Below are positions 37,951 to 49,008 of a stretch of DNA of 64,000 nt, piece after piece. The notes beneath the pieces are model-generated. The model was not told where the DNA came from. It saw nothing but the letters and a program-made list of their open reading frames with translations, and did not search any database. The number at the start of each line of letters is the position of its first letter. Position 1 is the stretch's first letter. The stretch spans positions 124,001-188,000 of the forward strand of contig MCGE01000033.1 in NCBI GenBank assembly GCA_002105175.1. Direction: 5' to 3'. The DNA is from Absidia repens (Eukaryota > Mucoromycota > Mucoromycetes > Mucorales > Cunninghamellaceae). The position numbers and the translations under genes were made by a program.

Positions 37951-40811
37951 ATGGTGGATTTTCCCGATGTCTCTAACGATGGCAACTTTGATGTCCATGC
38001 TCATCCTTCTACATACTATACAACTGGAAATAATTCAAGAGAACGAACACGAACATACACTGTAGGTAGTCCATCATCTCTATTTACACATACACACTCA
38101 CACACTCACACTGTACCAATCTTTTTTATTTTATTTCATTGAATAGAGACATCCGCCAGAATCACTTGGATTTTTAACAGACTCATCTCGGTATCGTCGT
38201 TCATCCCATGGTAAGTCAACACAATACAAGTAGAACAGCCACCACCACCACCATCTCCAATACTGGCAACTAACTCCTTTAGTGACATAGACAACAAAAA
38301 CAAGGCACAGAAATTCCTTGTGGACGTGGACGAAACCCTTCAACGTATTCTTGAACAAGATACTGATGGCGACTTCCAAATCACAATCAATGATGTTGGT
38401 TCAAAGACTTTAAGTTTGGGGACGGCGGACTCCGGTGGTTATAGAAGAATTGACATTCGTGGAACGTAAGTGGATGATGAGTGATTTAACCTAAACCCCG
38501 CCTGAAGGAGGATATACAGTATATACTCATCAAACTTTTTTTTTTTTTTTTTTTTTTTACCCGTTGAGAATAGATATATGTTGGCAAACTTATTACAAGA
38601 ACTTGCATTGGCAAAGGATTATGGACGGAAACATATTGTTCTGGACGAAGCTCGTTTGAATGAAAACCCTGTGGACCGACTTTCTCGTATGATCCGCTTC
38701 AACTTTTGGGATGGACTGACACGTCGCATTGATGCTGATAGTTTAGAGGTGATTTGCCCTGATCCCAAGAATCGCTCCAGCCAACAACATCCTATTATTT
38801 ATGTGCCGCGTGGTGATCCTGATGCGTATGACTTTTATTGCAAAGTGGCCAATGACCGTCCTCAGTTACATTTGATTGTCGAATATTTACCGCAAGAGAT
38901 TACCCCTGAATTTGTCCGTGGCATTAACGATCGTCCGGGACTTCTAACGTTGGCGATGCGCAAAGTGCTGGATGCGGATGGAAAAACAACGACCATGGTG
39001 GGTGAACCATTTGTTGTGCCTGGTGGCCGATTCAATGAAATGTATGGATGGGACTCGTATTTTGCAGCGTTGGGTCTCTTGGTGGATGGAAGAGTGGCCT
39101 TGGCCAAAAGTATGGTGGAAAACTTTGCATATCAAATAAAACATTATGGCAAAATCCTCAACGCAAATCGCTCTTACTACCTCACCCGGTCTCAACCTCC
39201 CTTTCTTACCGACATGGCCCTCAAGGTATTTGAACGCCTGAATCCTGAAGAAGAAGAAGAAAACAAGGCTTGGCTGCGTCGTATCCTCAAATCCGCCATG
39301 AAGGAATATTGGCAAGTCTGGATGGCCTCCCCTCGATTGGATCCTATCACGATGCTCTCTCGTTATCGCCCTGATGGAAAGGGGATCCCTCCTGAAACAG
39401 AAGCATCCCATTTTGACCATGTCATTGCGCCTTTTGCTCGGAAACACAACGTCACCATTGAGGAATTCAACAAACTGTATAACAACGATCAGGTGGATGA
39501 ACCGGAACTGGATGATTACTTTTTGCATGATCGAGCGGTGCGCGAATCGGGCCATGATACGACGTATCGGTTTGACAAGGTGTGTGCGAATCTGGCGACG
39601 GTGGATTTGAACTCGCTACTGTACAAGTATGAAACGGACCTTGCGGATGCCATTGACCAATGCTTGGATGGTTTGTTGGAGGATTTCGATGGCAAGGCGC
39701 AATACGCCAAGGACTGGACCCTTCGTGCAGAGCAACGCCAACAACGCATGAACACGTATCTCTGGAACGAGGACTCCCAGCTTTATTACGATTATGATAC
39801 CATCAAAAAAGAACAGACCACCTATGAAAGTGCCACTGCGTTTTGGACCCTGTGGGCGGGATGTGCTACCGAAGATCAGGCGCTCAAGATGGCCGCGCAC
39901 TCGTTGCATAAATTCGAAGTCCTGGGAGGGCTGGTGTCCGGTACCGAAACCTCACGTGGTGATATTACTCTGGACAGACCCAATCGACAATGGGATTTCC
40001 CCTTTGGATGGGCGCCGCATCAAATGATGGCTTGGGTTGGTTTTGAAAAATACGGTATGCGTGACATCTCGCGGCGATTGGCCTATCGTTGGTTATATAC
40101 GTAAGTGCATTTTTGACATTGTTGTTATTGGGAACTTTTTACTTCTTCTTTTGGTACCAACCAGACTGTTTCCTTTTTTTTTTTTTTTTTTTTTTTTTTT
40201 GTGGTCCATAGTATTACCAAATCATTTGTTGATTTCAACGGTGTCGTACCGGAAAAGTACGATGTGGTCAGCTCATCACACAAGGTTCAGGTGGAGTATG
40301 GAAATGTTGGAACGGATTTCAAGTTTGTTCCTCGCGAAGGGTTTGGATGGATGAATGCAAGGTAATAACAAAAACATGCATGTTTCATTGACAAAAAAAA
40401 AGAAGGGATATGAAATATTTATTTACCATTGTTGTTGTTTTTGTGTCTAGCTATCAATTGGGATTAACCTATCTAAACACACAAATGAGACGTGCACTGG
40501 GAACATGTACTCTACCTGACCTCCTGTTTGAAAAGGCATTGGCATTGGAACATCGACGTACGGACGTGGAACAAGAAGCCTATATGCAACGACGTAGAAA
40601 ATCCAGCGCGGCTGCCAGGCAATTGACTCGAAATGGTAGTACCAGTGCGTCTATTACAATCATCTCCCCCAACAGCAAAGGATTCGGCCATGCTCAACCA
40701 TTCTCCCCACTCTCTCCATCTGCTACTGCTCCTACACATCCACTTGCACCTCGTGCCGATGCCAATCCTCCTCCTCCTCCTGCCGCCGATGGTGAATCGT
40801 ATTTTACTTAG
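37951..40811 (+). CDS. NTH1: Neutral trehalase (GH37), PKA/calcium-regulated type
   Basis: Cytosolic alpha,alpha-trehalase that mobilises trehalose on germination or stress relief. Six exons (37951-38061, 38147-38210, 38291-38465, 38574-40100, 40212-40361, 40451-40811) encode 795 aa. The N-terminal regulatory region has a PKA-type site RRSS (54-57). The EF-like calcium motif [12 protein letters not shown] is at 82-93, inside the conserved [10 protein letters not shown] context. Catalytic signatures are [14 protein letters not shown] (266-279) and [10 protein letters not shown] (about 589-598), followed by [17 protein letters not shown]. The C-terminal ~80 residues are a Ser/Pro-rich extension beyond yeast Nth1 (751 aa), with a second basic-Ser motif (RRRKSS). 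Exon 3 uses the acceptor at 38289-38290; the earlier AG gives a stop. Poly(A) signal near 41003. Confidence 0.96.
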
Positions 40812-41769
40812 ATGACCCGTTTTTGTTACTTTAGTTTTATATATATCCTTATTTACACTTATTAGAGATATTCACACTTGTTTTGATTAGCTTGATATTT
40901 TTTTTTCTTTTTTCTTTTTCTCTCCCTATTTTTTGTTGTACTGTACACTTCCTCCAATTACTTTGCTTGTATTTATTATATTATTATATTATGATATCAT
41001 GAATAAAAATCAAATATATATTTATATAGAAAATACTTTTATTAATTGTTTGATTAATTGGGGTAGTCACGAAAATGGAGACAATTGGGCTACCTTTTAT
41101 ATTAAGTTACCTAGAGCCGCCAAACGAATCGCTTATCCTGCAAAAAGGAAAAATAAAATAAAATAGCAATTGATGCGGCTACACTCACGATACAGTACCA
41201 TTTCATTCATATTATTGGTGGAGCATGAATTAGGGTTATTGAGTGGAACTAGGATAACCAGAGAGTTGCTCCTAGCGCACTGGAAAAAGAAAAAAAAAAG
41301 AAGTTGATAGTGGGTGGGTGGGCTAGAAAGAAAGTGTTTGATAGAACACATACCACACATTCACTATAGCGAGGCTTTGCTCACTACATTATGCGGTATA
41401 GAATATTGCTCAAAGAAAAAAAACAAATTTTATTAAAGTAAAAGTAATGTTTCGCACTAAACTAAGAACGTTGATGGGGGAGGGGCGTGGAGTTCATCGT
41501 AACAAGGGATCTGTTGATGCTTAAATGAGGAAAACTGTTGGGAGATAGGAAGAATGGGTAATATTAATCAAAAACATTAATGTTAACAAGGAATCTATTA
41601 TATAAGGAATAAAAGAGAGAGAGAGAGAGAGAGTGTGTGTGTGTGTGTGTGTAAACGTTGGCTATAGTAAAACGGAATCTATTGTGTAATACTTGACAGG
41701 GACCTAGTATTGCAACATGTAAAAAGAAATCTCGTGCATAGTACTCTCCAAGACAATAGAGACAATAGA
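40812..41769. other. Trehalase 3' UTR and repeat-rich intergenic DNA
   Basis: AATAAA lies near 41003. A compound microsatellite (GA)10(TG)10 lies at 41614-41652. A short inverted repeat, TAGTACTCTC...GAGAGTACCTA (about 41738-41780), ends at the boundary of repeat copy E. No gene is supported. Confidence 0.5.
41614..41652 (+). repeat. Compound (GA)n(TG)n microsatellite
   Basis: About ten GA units run directly into about ten TG units, preceded by GGAATAAAA. It lies in intergenic DNA and is likely length-polymorphic. Confidence 0.95.
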
Positions 41770-42115
41770 GAGTACCTAGACATTTTTCATTAAAGCAAGT
41801 GCAAAGAGACGTATTTTATTGAGATGTGAATACAAACTAATATCAAACTAAGCTAATGAAGACTTCAAAACGTCAACTAATGGTGGTTCTAAATCCTGAA
41901 TCCAAAATGAAAGGGTTTCCCCTTGCATGTTGTAATCCCTGAGCTGAAACTCTTCTAAACTAGTCCTGACACTAATCTAAGACCACCATAACCACATAGA
42001 AGTTGAATGATGAAGAAAAAAAAGGCAGGAAAAAAAAAAAAAGAAAATGAAAAAAGAGACTGAAAAAATTGTAAGCGGTAGTCAATAAAAAATCCACGTG
42101 GGCGGCATTTAAATA
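41770..42115 (-). repeat. Dispersed CACGTG-box element, copy E (inverted, 5' part only)
   Basis: This is the only minus-strand copy. Read on minus it has AAATGCCGCCCACGTGG (CACGTG at 42095-42100), a pyrimidine tract, TTCATCATTCAACTTCTATG, the core with GGGGAAACCCTTTCATTTTG, AGCTTAGTTTG, the poly(A) signal CAATAAAATACG and TTTAATGAAAAATGTC. Similarity stops near 41770, so the second and third poly(A) modules are missing. The inverted orientation and clean loss of the 3' modules show that the 5' unit can exist by itself. Confidence 0.8.
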
Positions 42116-43230
42116 TTTTTTCGACCATTACAGACTGGGGGACCCTCCTATTCTTTTCACTTCTTTTACGACATCTGCACTAGGCAATATCGTCAACATG
42201 TTGGCTCCCTCTTTTCTCAATACATAAGCCGTTACCAATTAACAGTTGCAGGACGACGGTTCTCTTCTCTTGACGCTACCGCCAGTCAAGAAGGAGCAAT
42301 TTGTCCTAGTTTAGTTTACTCCGCCCTCCCCCTTCCTCCTACATGGTAGAGTAGTTTATTGTTCACTATAGAATATCTTACCCTCTTTGATTGTACCAGT
42401 TCATTTTAAGTTATGGTTTCTCTATAACTGAGTACCCCCTCCCACCACAGACAACTGTAATCGCCTCAACTTTAGATAGGTAACGTGGTTCCTATCATTA
42501 GACTGTGTAGTTCCGTTTAGTTGACATAGTTTATATCTGCATTCGAATAAAAATTTGTCTTGCTCCTTTTATCTTTACATTGCCTGATATATGTTTAATT
42601 TGTCTTGTTGAATGGGTATGCGCACACTGTATTGTATATAAAAGGGATGCGTTCTATTAAAAAACTGTATAGAAAAATAAACATGACATATGGTGCATAG
42701 GTATCATGTACATAAAGTATTGATTAGTAGTATGGTGTAGGGGGAGATGAACGAATACAAAAAAAAAAAAAAAAAAAAGGCTGTGCGGATGTCGTAGACC
42801 GAAGCCAAAAAAAAAAAAAAAAAAAGTTCGAAGGCGGAGTCCTCCTGATTTTATTTTTTTCATAGATGAAATGAATGATATACATATCAGATGCGCAAAA
42901 ATGGATGATAGGGTTTCGTTTATTCTTATTTTTAGCACGATAAGGCAAATGAGCTGTTCCGGAATGACACAAAAAAAAAAAAAAAAGGGTATCCCCTCTT
43001 TCCCCCACGCCATTGATCTAAATTGGATTTTTTATCTTATCAATCAGTAAAATCAAATTTCATAGACAGAAGTTTTTTTTTTTTTTTGGTTTTTTCTTTT
43101 GGTAGTACACAAAAAAAAGGTCATATGTATAAGGTTTTTTATTAGTAAATATGAAAAAAGGAAGTGTATGTAATTTCACAAAATATGTATCAATGACTAA
43201 CTAATCAGGGTAAAATAAAATAAAAAAGGT
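42116..43230. other. Intergenic DNA with a possible diverged element remnant; 3' UTR of the GATA gene
   Basis: At 42500-42560, TTTAGTTGACATAGTTTATA followed by GCATTCGAATAAA resembles the end of the first module of the dispersed element on the plus strand, but the core is not recognisable. A-rich runs occur near 42760, 42809 and 42970. TTTTTTATTAG near 43137 is the likely minus-strand poly(A) signal of the GATA gene. Confidence 0.4.
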
Positions 43231-44876
43231 CTAATCTTTTCTAAAAGAAGAAGGAACTGGGGAGACAAGAGTTGTTTCCGCTTGAGTGATAAGTTGGTCG
43301 AGCTGTGAGATGAAAGCAGATACTTGATGATGTCCATTGGTGGTTGTCATCCTTTTGTTCAGATGCTCCAGTCGTTGAATGTAACTTGAGAGAGAAGCGG
43401 TGTTGTTGTTGATGTTGGATGATGTAGACGAGGGGGAAGAAGAAGGGGAAGATGTGGAGGATGAGGAAAGTAGAGATGAAATGGATAATGGAGGTGAAGG
43501 AGGAGCGGGAAGGCTTTGAATGGGTGGTAATAAAATATGAGATGATGATGATGATAATGATGATGATAATGAAGAGGAATGTGTGTCCATAGTATTAAAT
43601 GAAGGCAAGTGATTGTGAATCGGCGTAGACGAGGCTGAATACGCACCACCTAATGAAGGTTGGTGCTGCTGCGACGGAGGGTTGCCACGTGCTAACGATA
43701 TGGGTATGGATGGCTGATAATGATGTTGTTGTTGGCGAAGAGGAAATCGGGAGCTGCTAATAAAGTCTTCAATAGCTGGAATAGAGTTGTGGGCATTGGT
43801 ATTGTTGGTGGGAAGTTGTTGTTGTTGTCGATGGGTAGAAGGGTTGATTTGATCGTTTTTATCTTCTTCTTTTAAGCGTACTTGTGGCAAGAGATGTTTT
43901 TCTTTGATTGATGGAGGTGGCGGTGTTGAAGCTGGAGAAGGCGTTCTTGTCACAGATGGTGATGATGGGAGTATTAAAGTGCCTTTGGCGGATCCAGAAG
44001 TTGTGCTATTTTCAGTCGTTACTGCGGCTGCTGCTGGAGTAGGTGACGGTTGCTGTTGTTCCAACATGATCATTCGTTTTCGACGTTTGATGACATTGCG
44101 CTTCATACTGACAGGGCGGTGTACCTTGTGTAATTTGTAATAAAGACCACAGGCATTGCAAATGGTGTTTCCTTGATCATCTCTTCTCCATAGACTATAA
44201 AAAAAATTGAATTAGTAATGATGACATTGCCTTCTGGTAAAAATTTAACTTACGGTGTAGTAGTAGTTGCACAGTTAGCACAGACAAGTCCTTCCAATTG
44301 CTGTTCTTGTTGTCTTCGAAGTTGTTGATTGTTGAATGTAGGACATCCAGCACATGCAGCAGAACCGCCAAGACCATTACATTGACCTGCTCCACCACAA
44401 CTTCCGCCTTGCTTTTTCCCACCAGTGGAAGAGCCACAACCGCCACCAGAACCGGCACTAGTAGTAGTAGTAGTAGTAGCAGCAGCAGCAGCAGTATGAC
44501 CTGCGGAGTTCGACGAGGAGCAAGAGCTGTGAGACACATCATGATTGCCACAAGATGAATTACTTGAAGATGAGGAGGCTGAGATGTTAGCTGATGCAGT
44601 GTTTGAAGCGGTAGCTGCCGTAGTAGAGGAAATAGGCCGCATGGTGTGTTTTGTTTTTAAATAAAGACCACAAGCATTACATATAGTGTCACCATTGGGA
44701 GCTCTTCTCCAGAGAGGAGTGGAAGTGGTGCCACAGTGACTACAAGTTGTGGCAGATATAATATGTGAGGACGCAGGGGGAGTAGAATTTGGAGGTGGGG
44801 ATGACATTGTGGCAGAAGACCGCCTTCGTTTTATGGCAGAGGGTAAAGATGTATCAGAATTAATATGGAGGGACAT
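43231..44876 (-). CDS. Two-finger GATA repressor of iron acquisition (SreA/Sre1/Urbs1/Fep1 type)
   Basis: Iron-sensing transcription factor, 528 aa from two exons (44876-44254 and 44194-43231). Finger 1 is CSHC...CNAC (45-69). The family-defining Cys-rich region between the fingers is present, with Cys160, 166, 175 and 178 (C-x5-C-x8-C-x2-C, in [20 protein letters not shown]). Finger 2 starts CANC (199-202), continues [19 protein letters not shown] across the intron, and is followed by the basic tail [10 protein letters not shown]. The C-terminal half is Ser/Pro/Gln-rich and ends with a leucine-rich helix ([15 protein letters not shown]). In known members, iron binding through this region drives repression of siderophore or reductive iron-uptake genes. 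Its own promoter carries an exact ATCAGATAA site. The symbol is left open because orthologues carry different names. Confidence 0.93.
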
Positions 44877-45553
44877 GATAGTGCAAAGGTAATAAAAAAA
44901 AAATAAAGAGAAAAAAAGAAGATGATGACGAAGAAAGGGAAAATAAAATAAGAAAAAGAAGAAAAAAAAAAGACTTGAAAAAATGAGATATAATCAGATA
45001 AGGCGGGGTTTTATCTTTTCTTCATTCTTTGCCACTGCTTGTGCCCTCCTGTTTTCTCGTTGTTTAGTGCGATAATTGGATCGGAGACCTGTCTTCTCAT
45101 CAATAAATGGATGATTACGGGCACTTTTTCATTGGTTAGCTTCTTCAATTTCTTACAACGGTGGGAGTTTTTTTTTTTTTTTTAACCTGTCTTTTTTTTT
45201 TTGAACAGCTAACTGGAAGGAATCATGAGAACCTTCTCTAACTTTCGACTTTATGGTAGAAGGAATTTTTTATGAATACCAAGAATTATTATCCTCAGTG
45301 TATAAAGTTCCGGCAGAAGGAGAAATGATCATCCTTCTTATAATGGGGCGCTGATGGAAGAATATAGCTCATCCCAAGTTAAGAAAATGTCAGTGCTCTC
45401 TTTCCCAAGTGGTGGCTCATGACTCCCTTTTTTTCGGTCGAGCCGTTGACGATTTAAAATCCCGACCCGATCGTTTTCCAAAAAAAAAATTGGGTGAACC
45501 TGTTTTCTTTTGTTGTTATTTTTCTGTTTTCCTTTGAAGGAACGAAGAAAGCA
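44877..45553. promoter_or_regulatory. Divergent promoter region of the iron-type GATA gene and the orphan gene at 45554
   Basis: These 677 bp separate two divergent starts. They include the GATA site ATCAGATAA at 44994-45002 and a reversed GATAA (TTATC) at 45012-45016, both about 120-140 bp upstream of the GATA-factor ATG. T runs occur near 45169 and 45192. No additional gene is supported. Confidence 0.6.
44994..45002 (+). promoter_or_regulatory. ATCWGATAA-type iron GATA factor binding site
   Basis: ATCAGATAA matches the consensus ATCWGATAA reported for fungal iron GATA repressors. It lies 118 bp upstream of the start of the GATA repressor in this window, with a second reversed GATAA 10 bp away. 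Autoregulation is the simplest inference. One other exact match lies at 60808-60816, between the DDX46 and HPT1 starts. Confidence 0.55.
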
Positions 45554-46625
45554 ATGAAAAAGGATCAAGCGAAAACATCGAAAAAATCACGAAACATAAA
45601 ATATTCCCAGCTACAAGAAAAACGACGCAAATTTTTTTATTCTCATAACAATACAAAACAGCAAAAAAAGCCACACATTCCACCATGGCCAATCAATGTT
45701 GACAGTATACGTCTTTGTCAGAAGAAAGAGGAAGAAAAAAACGAAGATGATGATGATGATGATGATCAACAACCATCCGATACCGCTGACGATAACGATG
45801 ACGCTATCCACACTCACGCTGACCAAATTCTTGAAATGTCTTTGCAAAAACTACGTGAAAGTCTTGATACCAAAACACCCGTACAATACAAAAGTACCCT
45901 CAACAGTGCTGTAGATAACACCACCAATATGATCCGCGCCATTTTAAATGAAATTGGCAAAAACGAACGCCCGTCATCTCAATCATCATCATCACGATCA
46001 CCGCCACCAGAAGAATTGAATCCCCTGGGCTATGAAGACATACTACTAGCTGCTCTTGGCGCAAAGCTGCCCCCTTTGTAAGCACTGATTTAAACACCAA
46101 CACCAACAACAACAAAAAACAATGATTTACAATGCCTGATGACTGATATATTTGTTTATTATTGAAAATAGAGTAATACAACGCGCCCTGGAAAGGATGA
46201 AAGCCATTGTACCACCGGAAGATCAAGGTAAATAAAATATGTTATTCATCGAAAAAAGAAAAAGACACTAACCAATACATCTTTCTTTTAAACAAAGTGA
46301 CCGAGCAAATTATACAAGAAGCATGTAACCCTACTGATGTTTATGGCGCTGCTGGTAAATCGCTTTCTTCTGCGGAATCAATCTATGGATTTATCTCCCC
46401 TGGTGAAGGTAAGCATCCGATCATCCTTTTTTCTGTATGCATATTTATTTTTCTTTTTTTTTTTCTGGATTATTAGAAGCAATCACGGCATCGTTATTAC
46501 CCGTCGAAAACGAATTTTACAAGGATGAGCCTACATATATGCAATCTCTGCGACCAAGTATGACTAATGGAGGCATGAATTTTAGTACTGCGGTGGAACG
46601 CGATTTTTTGAGCAGCCACAAATAG
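45554..46625 (+). CDS. Hypothetical nuclear-type protein with acidic tract, 279 aa
   Basis: Four exons (45554-46077, 46172-46227, 46298-46408, 46477-46625) with phases that join exactly. The N-terminus is lysine-rich (MKKDQAKTSKKSRNIKYSQL), followed by KKPHIPPWPINV, a pure acidic run (EDDDDDDDQQPSD), a helical middle (ADQILEMSLQKLRESLD), and NPLGYEDILLAALGAKLPPL, continuing VIQRALERMKAIVPP. The last part carries DVYGAAGKSLSSAESIYGF. I do not recognise the family. The basic/acidic make-up suggests a chromatin or nucleolar protein, but this is inference only. The upstream frame also opens at a GTG; the ATG at 45554 is the first ATG in frame. AATAAA lies near 46717. Confidence 0.72.
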
Positions 46626-47612
46626 TGCTTCGTCAGAAATTGTCAAGGTGACAAATTAGTTTGTAGTTTTATATCTTTATTGTACATAGCTTTTATCATT
46701 ATCATCATTATTCTCAATAAAAAAAAAAAAAAACTGTTTTATCCATGAAACACCTCTTTGTCTCTCTCTCTCTCGTACGTTTTATTTTTGGGTAAATAGT
46801 CATTAAGGAAATGTTGTAGCATCTGATCACCTGGTCTACTTGGTATTACTCGTGGATAGCGGAGACGCAAAAAAAAAAAAAATAGAACCAAAAGACCAGC
46901 AGGAACTGGAAAAAGGAGCGGCGGCAGCAATAGTTATTAAATTGAGTCTGTGCGTTGTGATTCTAATAACATCATTCAATATGATCTTTTTTGTTATTAT
47001 TATTATCATCTCGTTATCCATGTCTCATTTTTTTTAATATAGTAAAACAAAGAAATAAAAAAAAAGAGAAATAACCAATAAAATTGAATGGAAAGGTTGT
47101 TTTGTAAACAGAACTATTTCCCAAAAGTCATAGGACTTTTTATAATCTTGGGATCGTGACGATGACGACGTGATGCTTTTCGATGATGATGACGATGGTG
47201 ATGACCGATTGGTGTTTTTGATTTTTTGATTTTTATATAGAAACTATTTTATTTATAAAAAAGGAGAATGAGATGGGGGATTGGAGGAAAGGGGATATGT
47301 AAAAGTAGTTAACTGTGGTAGTAATAATTATAAAAGGGAGAGTGGGGTTTCTATGGTGATAAACTTGAAAGGTATACTGTAAATTACCCCTTTTTTGATC
47401 ATCAACCTCGATCCATCCTCCTCCTCCCCCCTTGATTTTTCCCTTTACTCATCATTTCCTATTTCTGTATTTGGATCAGGACCCACTCTCCCTTTCCTCT
47501 CACCCCCCTTTTTTTTTTCTTAAAGGAATATAAAAGGGAACGAGTTTTTTCCTTCTCTTTCCTTTTTCTCTCTTCATACGAACACCAAATATATATATCT
47601 ATCTAATCACAA
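46626..47612. other. Intergenic DNA with two unassigned minus-strand frames
   Basis: A minus-strand frame at 46739-46930 ends LRYPRVIPSRPGDQMLQHFL and so on to a stop, but no start or splice partner is evident. At about 47108-47230 a minus-strand frame reads IGHHHRHHHRKASRRHRHDP and ends SPMTFGK, without an ATG. Neither is called as a gene. The last 130 bp (TTTTTTCCTTCTCTTTCC and so on) form the pyrimidine leader of the next gene. Confidence 0.35.
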
Positions 47613-48163
47613 ATGACTATACACGTTCAACAAGACAATGTTGCTGAGGTAAAAAAAAAAAAAAAAAAAAAAGATAGATATGAATAGATTACACTGATAG
47701 AAATATATTCATTCTTTCTTTTTGTTAGATGATGAACAGATTGAAAGTCCGTTTAGCCTTAGCTAATTTCAAAAGAGAATACGGCTACGAACGATATGAT
47801 CTGTGTACATTAGAATCGAGTCTATTATCGCGTAAACAGATAAAGAAGGATCATCAAGCACAGCAAAAACAGCAACAAGAACAACAAAGACATCGTTATT
47901 ACCCAACACGTTCTACATCACCCACCGCTATCTCCAAACCAAACCCATCATCAGCTACAACAACATCATCATGGTCACGATACAGTAATAAACACCGTAG
48001 ACGTATATCATATCCTACTCTTTATTCCTTCTTATTATCACAATGTCCCTTATCTGCAAAACGAAGTACATCGCCGAAACCGTTGGTCCATTCTACTACT
48101 TTTCCTATTGCTGATGAAGATGCCGCCCATTTGTTGGTCATGTTGCATAATAGAAACGAATGA
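47613..48163 (+). CDS. Small Whi5/Nrm1-like (GTB motif) protein
   Basis: Two exons (47613-47648 and 47729-48163) encode 156 aa. The N-terminal segment RLKVRLALANFKREYGYE, then RYDLCTLESSLL (about residues 16-45), resembles the Whi5/Nrm1 GTB motif that binds SBF/MBF-type G1/S factors (pattern LxxRLxxAxxK followed by a short Leu-containing strand). The rest is a Gln-rich stretch and a Ser/Thr/Pro-rich region with several SP or TP dipeptides (STSPT, STSPKP) that could be CDK sites, as in Whi5. The length is short for the family. The assignment is by pattern memory only. The alternative is an orphan basic protein. A pyrimidine leader precedes the ATG and AATAAA lies near 48246. Confidence 0.5.
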
Positions 48164-48362
48164 TTCATCTCCCGACACCCACCCCACCCACACTGTATTA
48201 TAGATAGACGTCTTTTTTCTTATTTTTATTATTTACTTTTTTATTTAATAAAGATAATAAACATATGATAAAACAAAAACAATGACATACAATAAGTGGA
48301 TAAATGGGATGTTGGGATATAATCACTAGTGTGCTATTCTACAATGGGGTAAGGAAGGGAAT

Positions 48363-49008
48363 CTAGTAGACAGTTTGATCGTATTGAGTGATGAGATCGC
48401 GTACGCGTTTGAGAAGAATGACATTGTCGCCGGAAGTACTGGTGGAAACATAAGGTGGTTCAACACGTGCGCATCCCAAGACCAATATCACAGGGTCATC
48501 TGCTGAATGCGTGATCGGTATACGATGCTACAAAAAAAAAAAAAATGAGATGATTCATTTATGATCACGAATCGATCAGTTACAAACCCTCTCTCTTCAC
48601 ATATCACCGATCACAGATCACAGATCATTACCTTTTCCATATAGCCTATCAATCCGTTCTTCCTTTCTACAAGTTGTTGCTTTGTTGGCAAATGATCTTC
48701 TTGGCAGCGCAGGTGTTTTTCCATTTCCTTCATATTCATCGTTGTCGTTTTATCAACTATCCCGAAAATAAAGCCAGTTAATTACTGTTAGTGATCTATC
48801 TACACAAAAAACAAACAAACAATTCGTTCACTTATTTACATTGGTAGTGCTGAATGGAATGGCCCAGCAAAACAAAAGCTTTGCCATCAGCGTACAGGAT
48901 CATGGACTTCGAGTCTGGATCCATAGTATAAAAGTAACCTTGGCGAGTCAACCCAGACTTGAGCGTCACTGTAGCCCATTCACCGACATTGTTCGTAGGC
49001 AGATCCAT
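48363..49008 (-). CDS. GEMIN6: Gemin6-like SMN complex subunit (Sm-fold)
   Basis: SMN-complex protein that helps assemble Sm cores on spliceosomal snRNAs. Three exons, in coding order 49008-48840, 48756-48632 and 48527-48363, encode 152 aa (human Gemin6 167). The N-terminal Sm-like fold reads EWATVTLKSGLTRQGYFYTM, then DPDSKSMILYADGKAFVLLGHSIQHYQ, matching the Gemin6 pattern of Y-T-x-D-P-x-S and G-H-x-x-Q. The C-terminal half keeps HRIPIT and RVEPPY, then NVILLKRVRDLI, which is the diagnostic Gemin6 tail. There is no MT-rich Sm ring residue set of canonical Sm proteins. It diverges from VTC1 with 341 bp between the starts. Confidence 0.85.

Noticed and set aside
38281..38290. First AG (38281-38282 context, CCTTTAG) as acceptor of trehalase exon 3
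   Set aside because: It gives GTG ACA TAG, an immediate stop. The next AG (38289-38290) restores the conserved [11 protein letters not shown] frame.
38944..39555. A 203-codon minus-strand frame inside trehalase
   Set aside because: It lies opposite the conserved GH37 catalytic exon. The plus strand clearly encodes trehalase and the antisense protein has no recognisable features.
43904..44558. Plus-strand open frames of about 78-86 codons antisense to the GATA gene
   Set aside because: They are shadows of the Ser/Thr/Gly codon repeats of the minus-strand gene and contain no domain.
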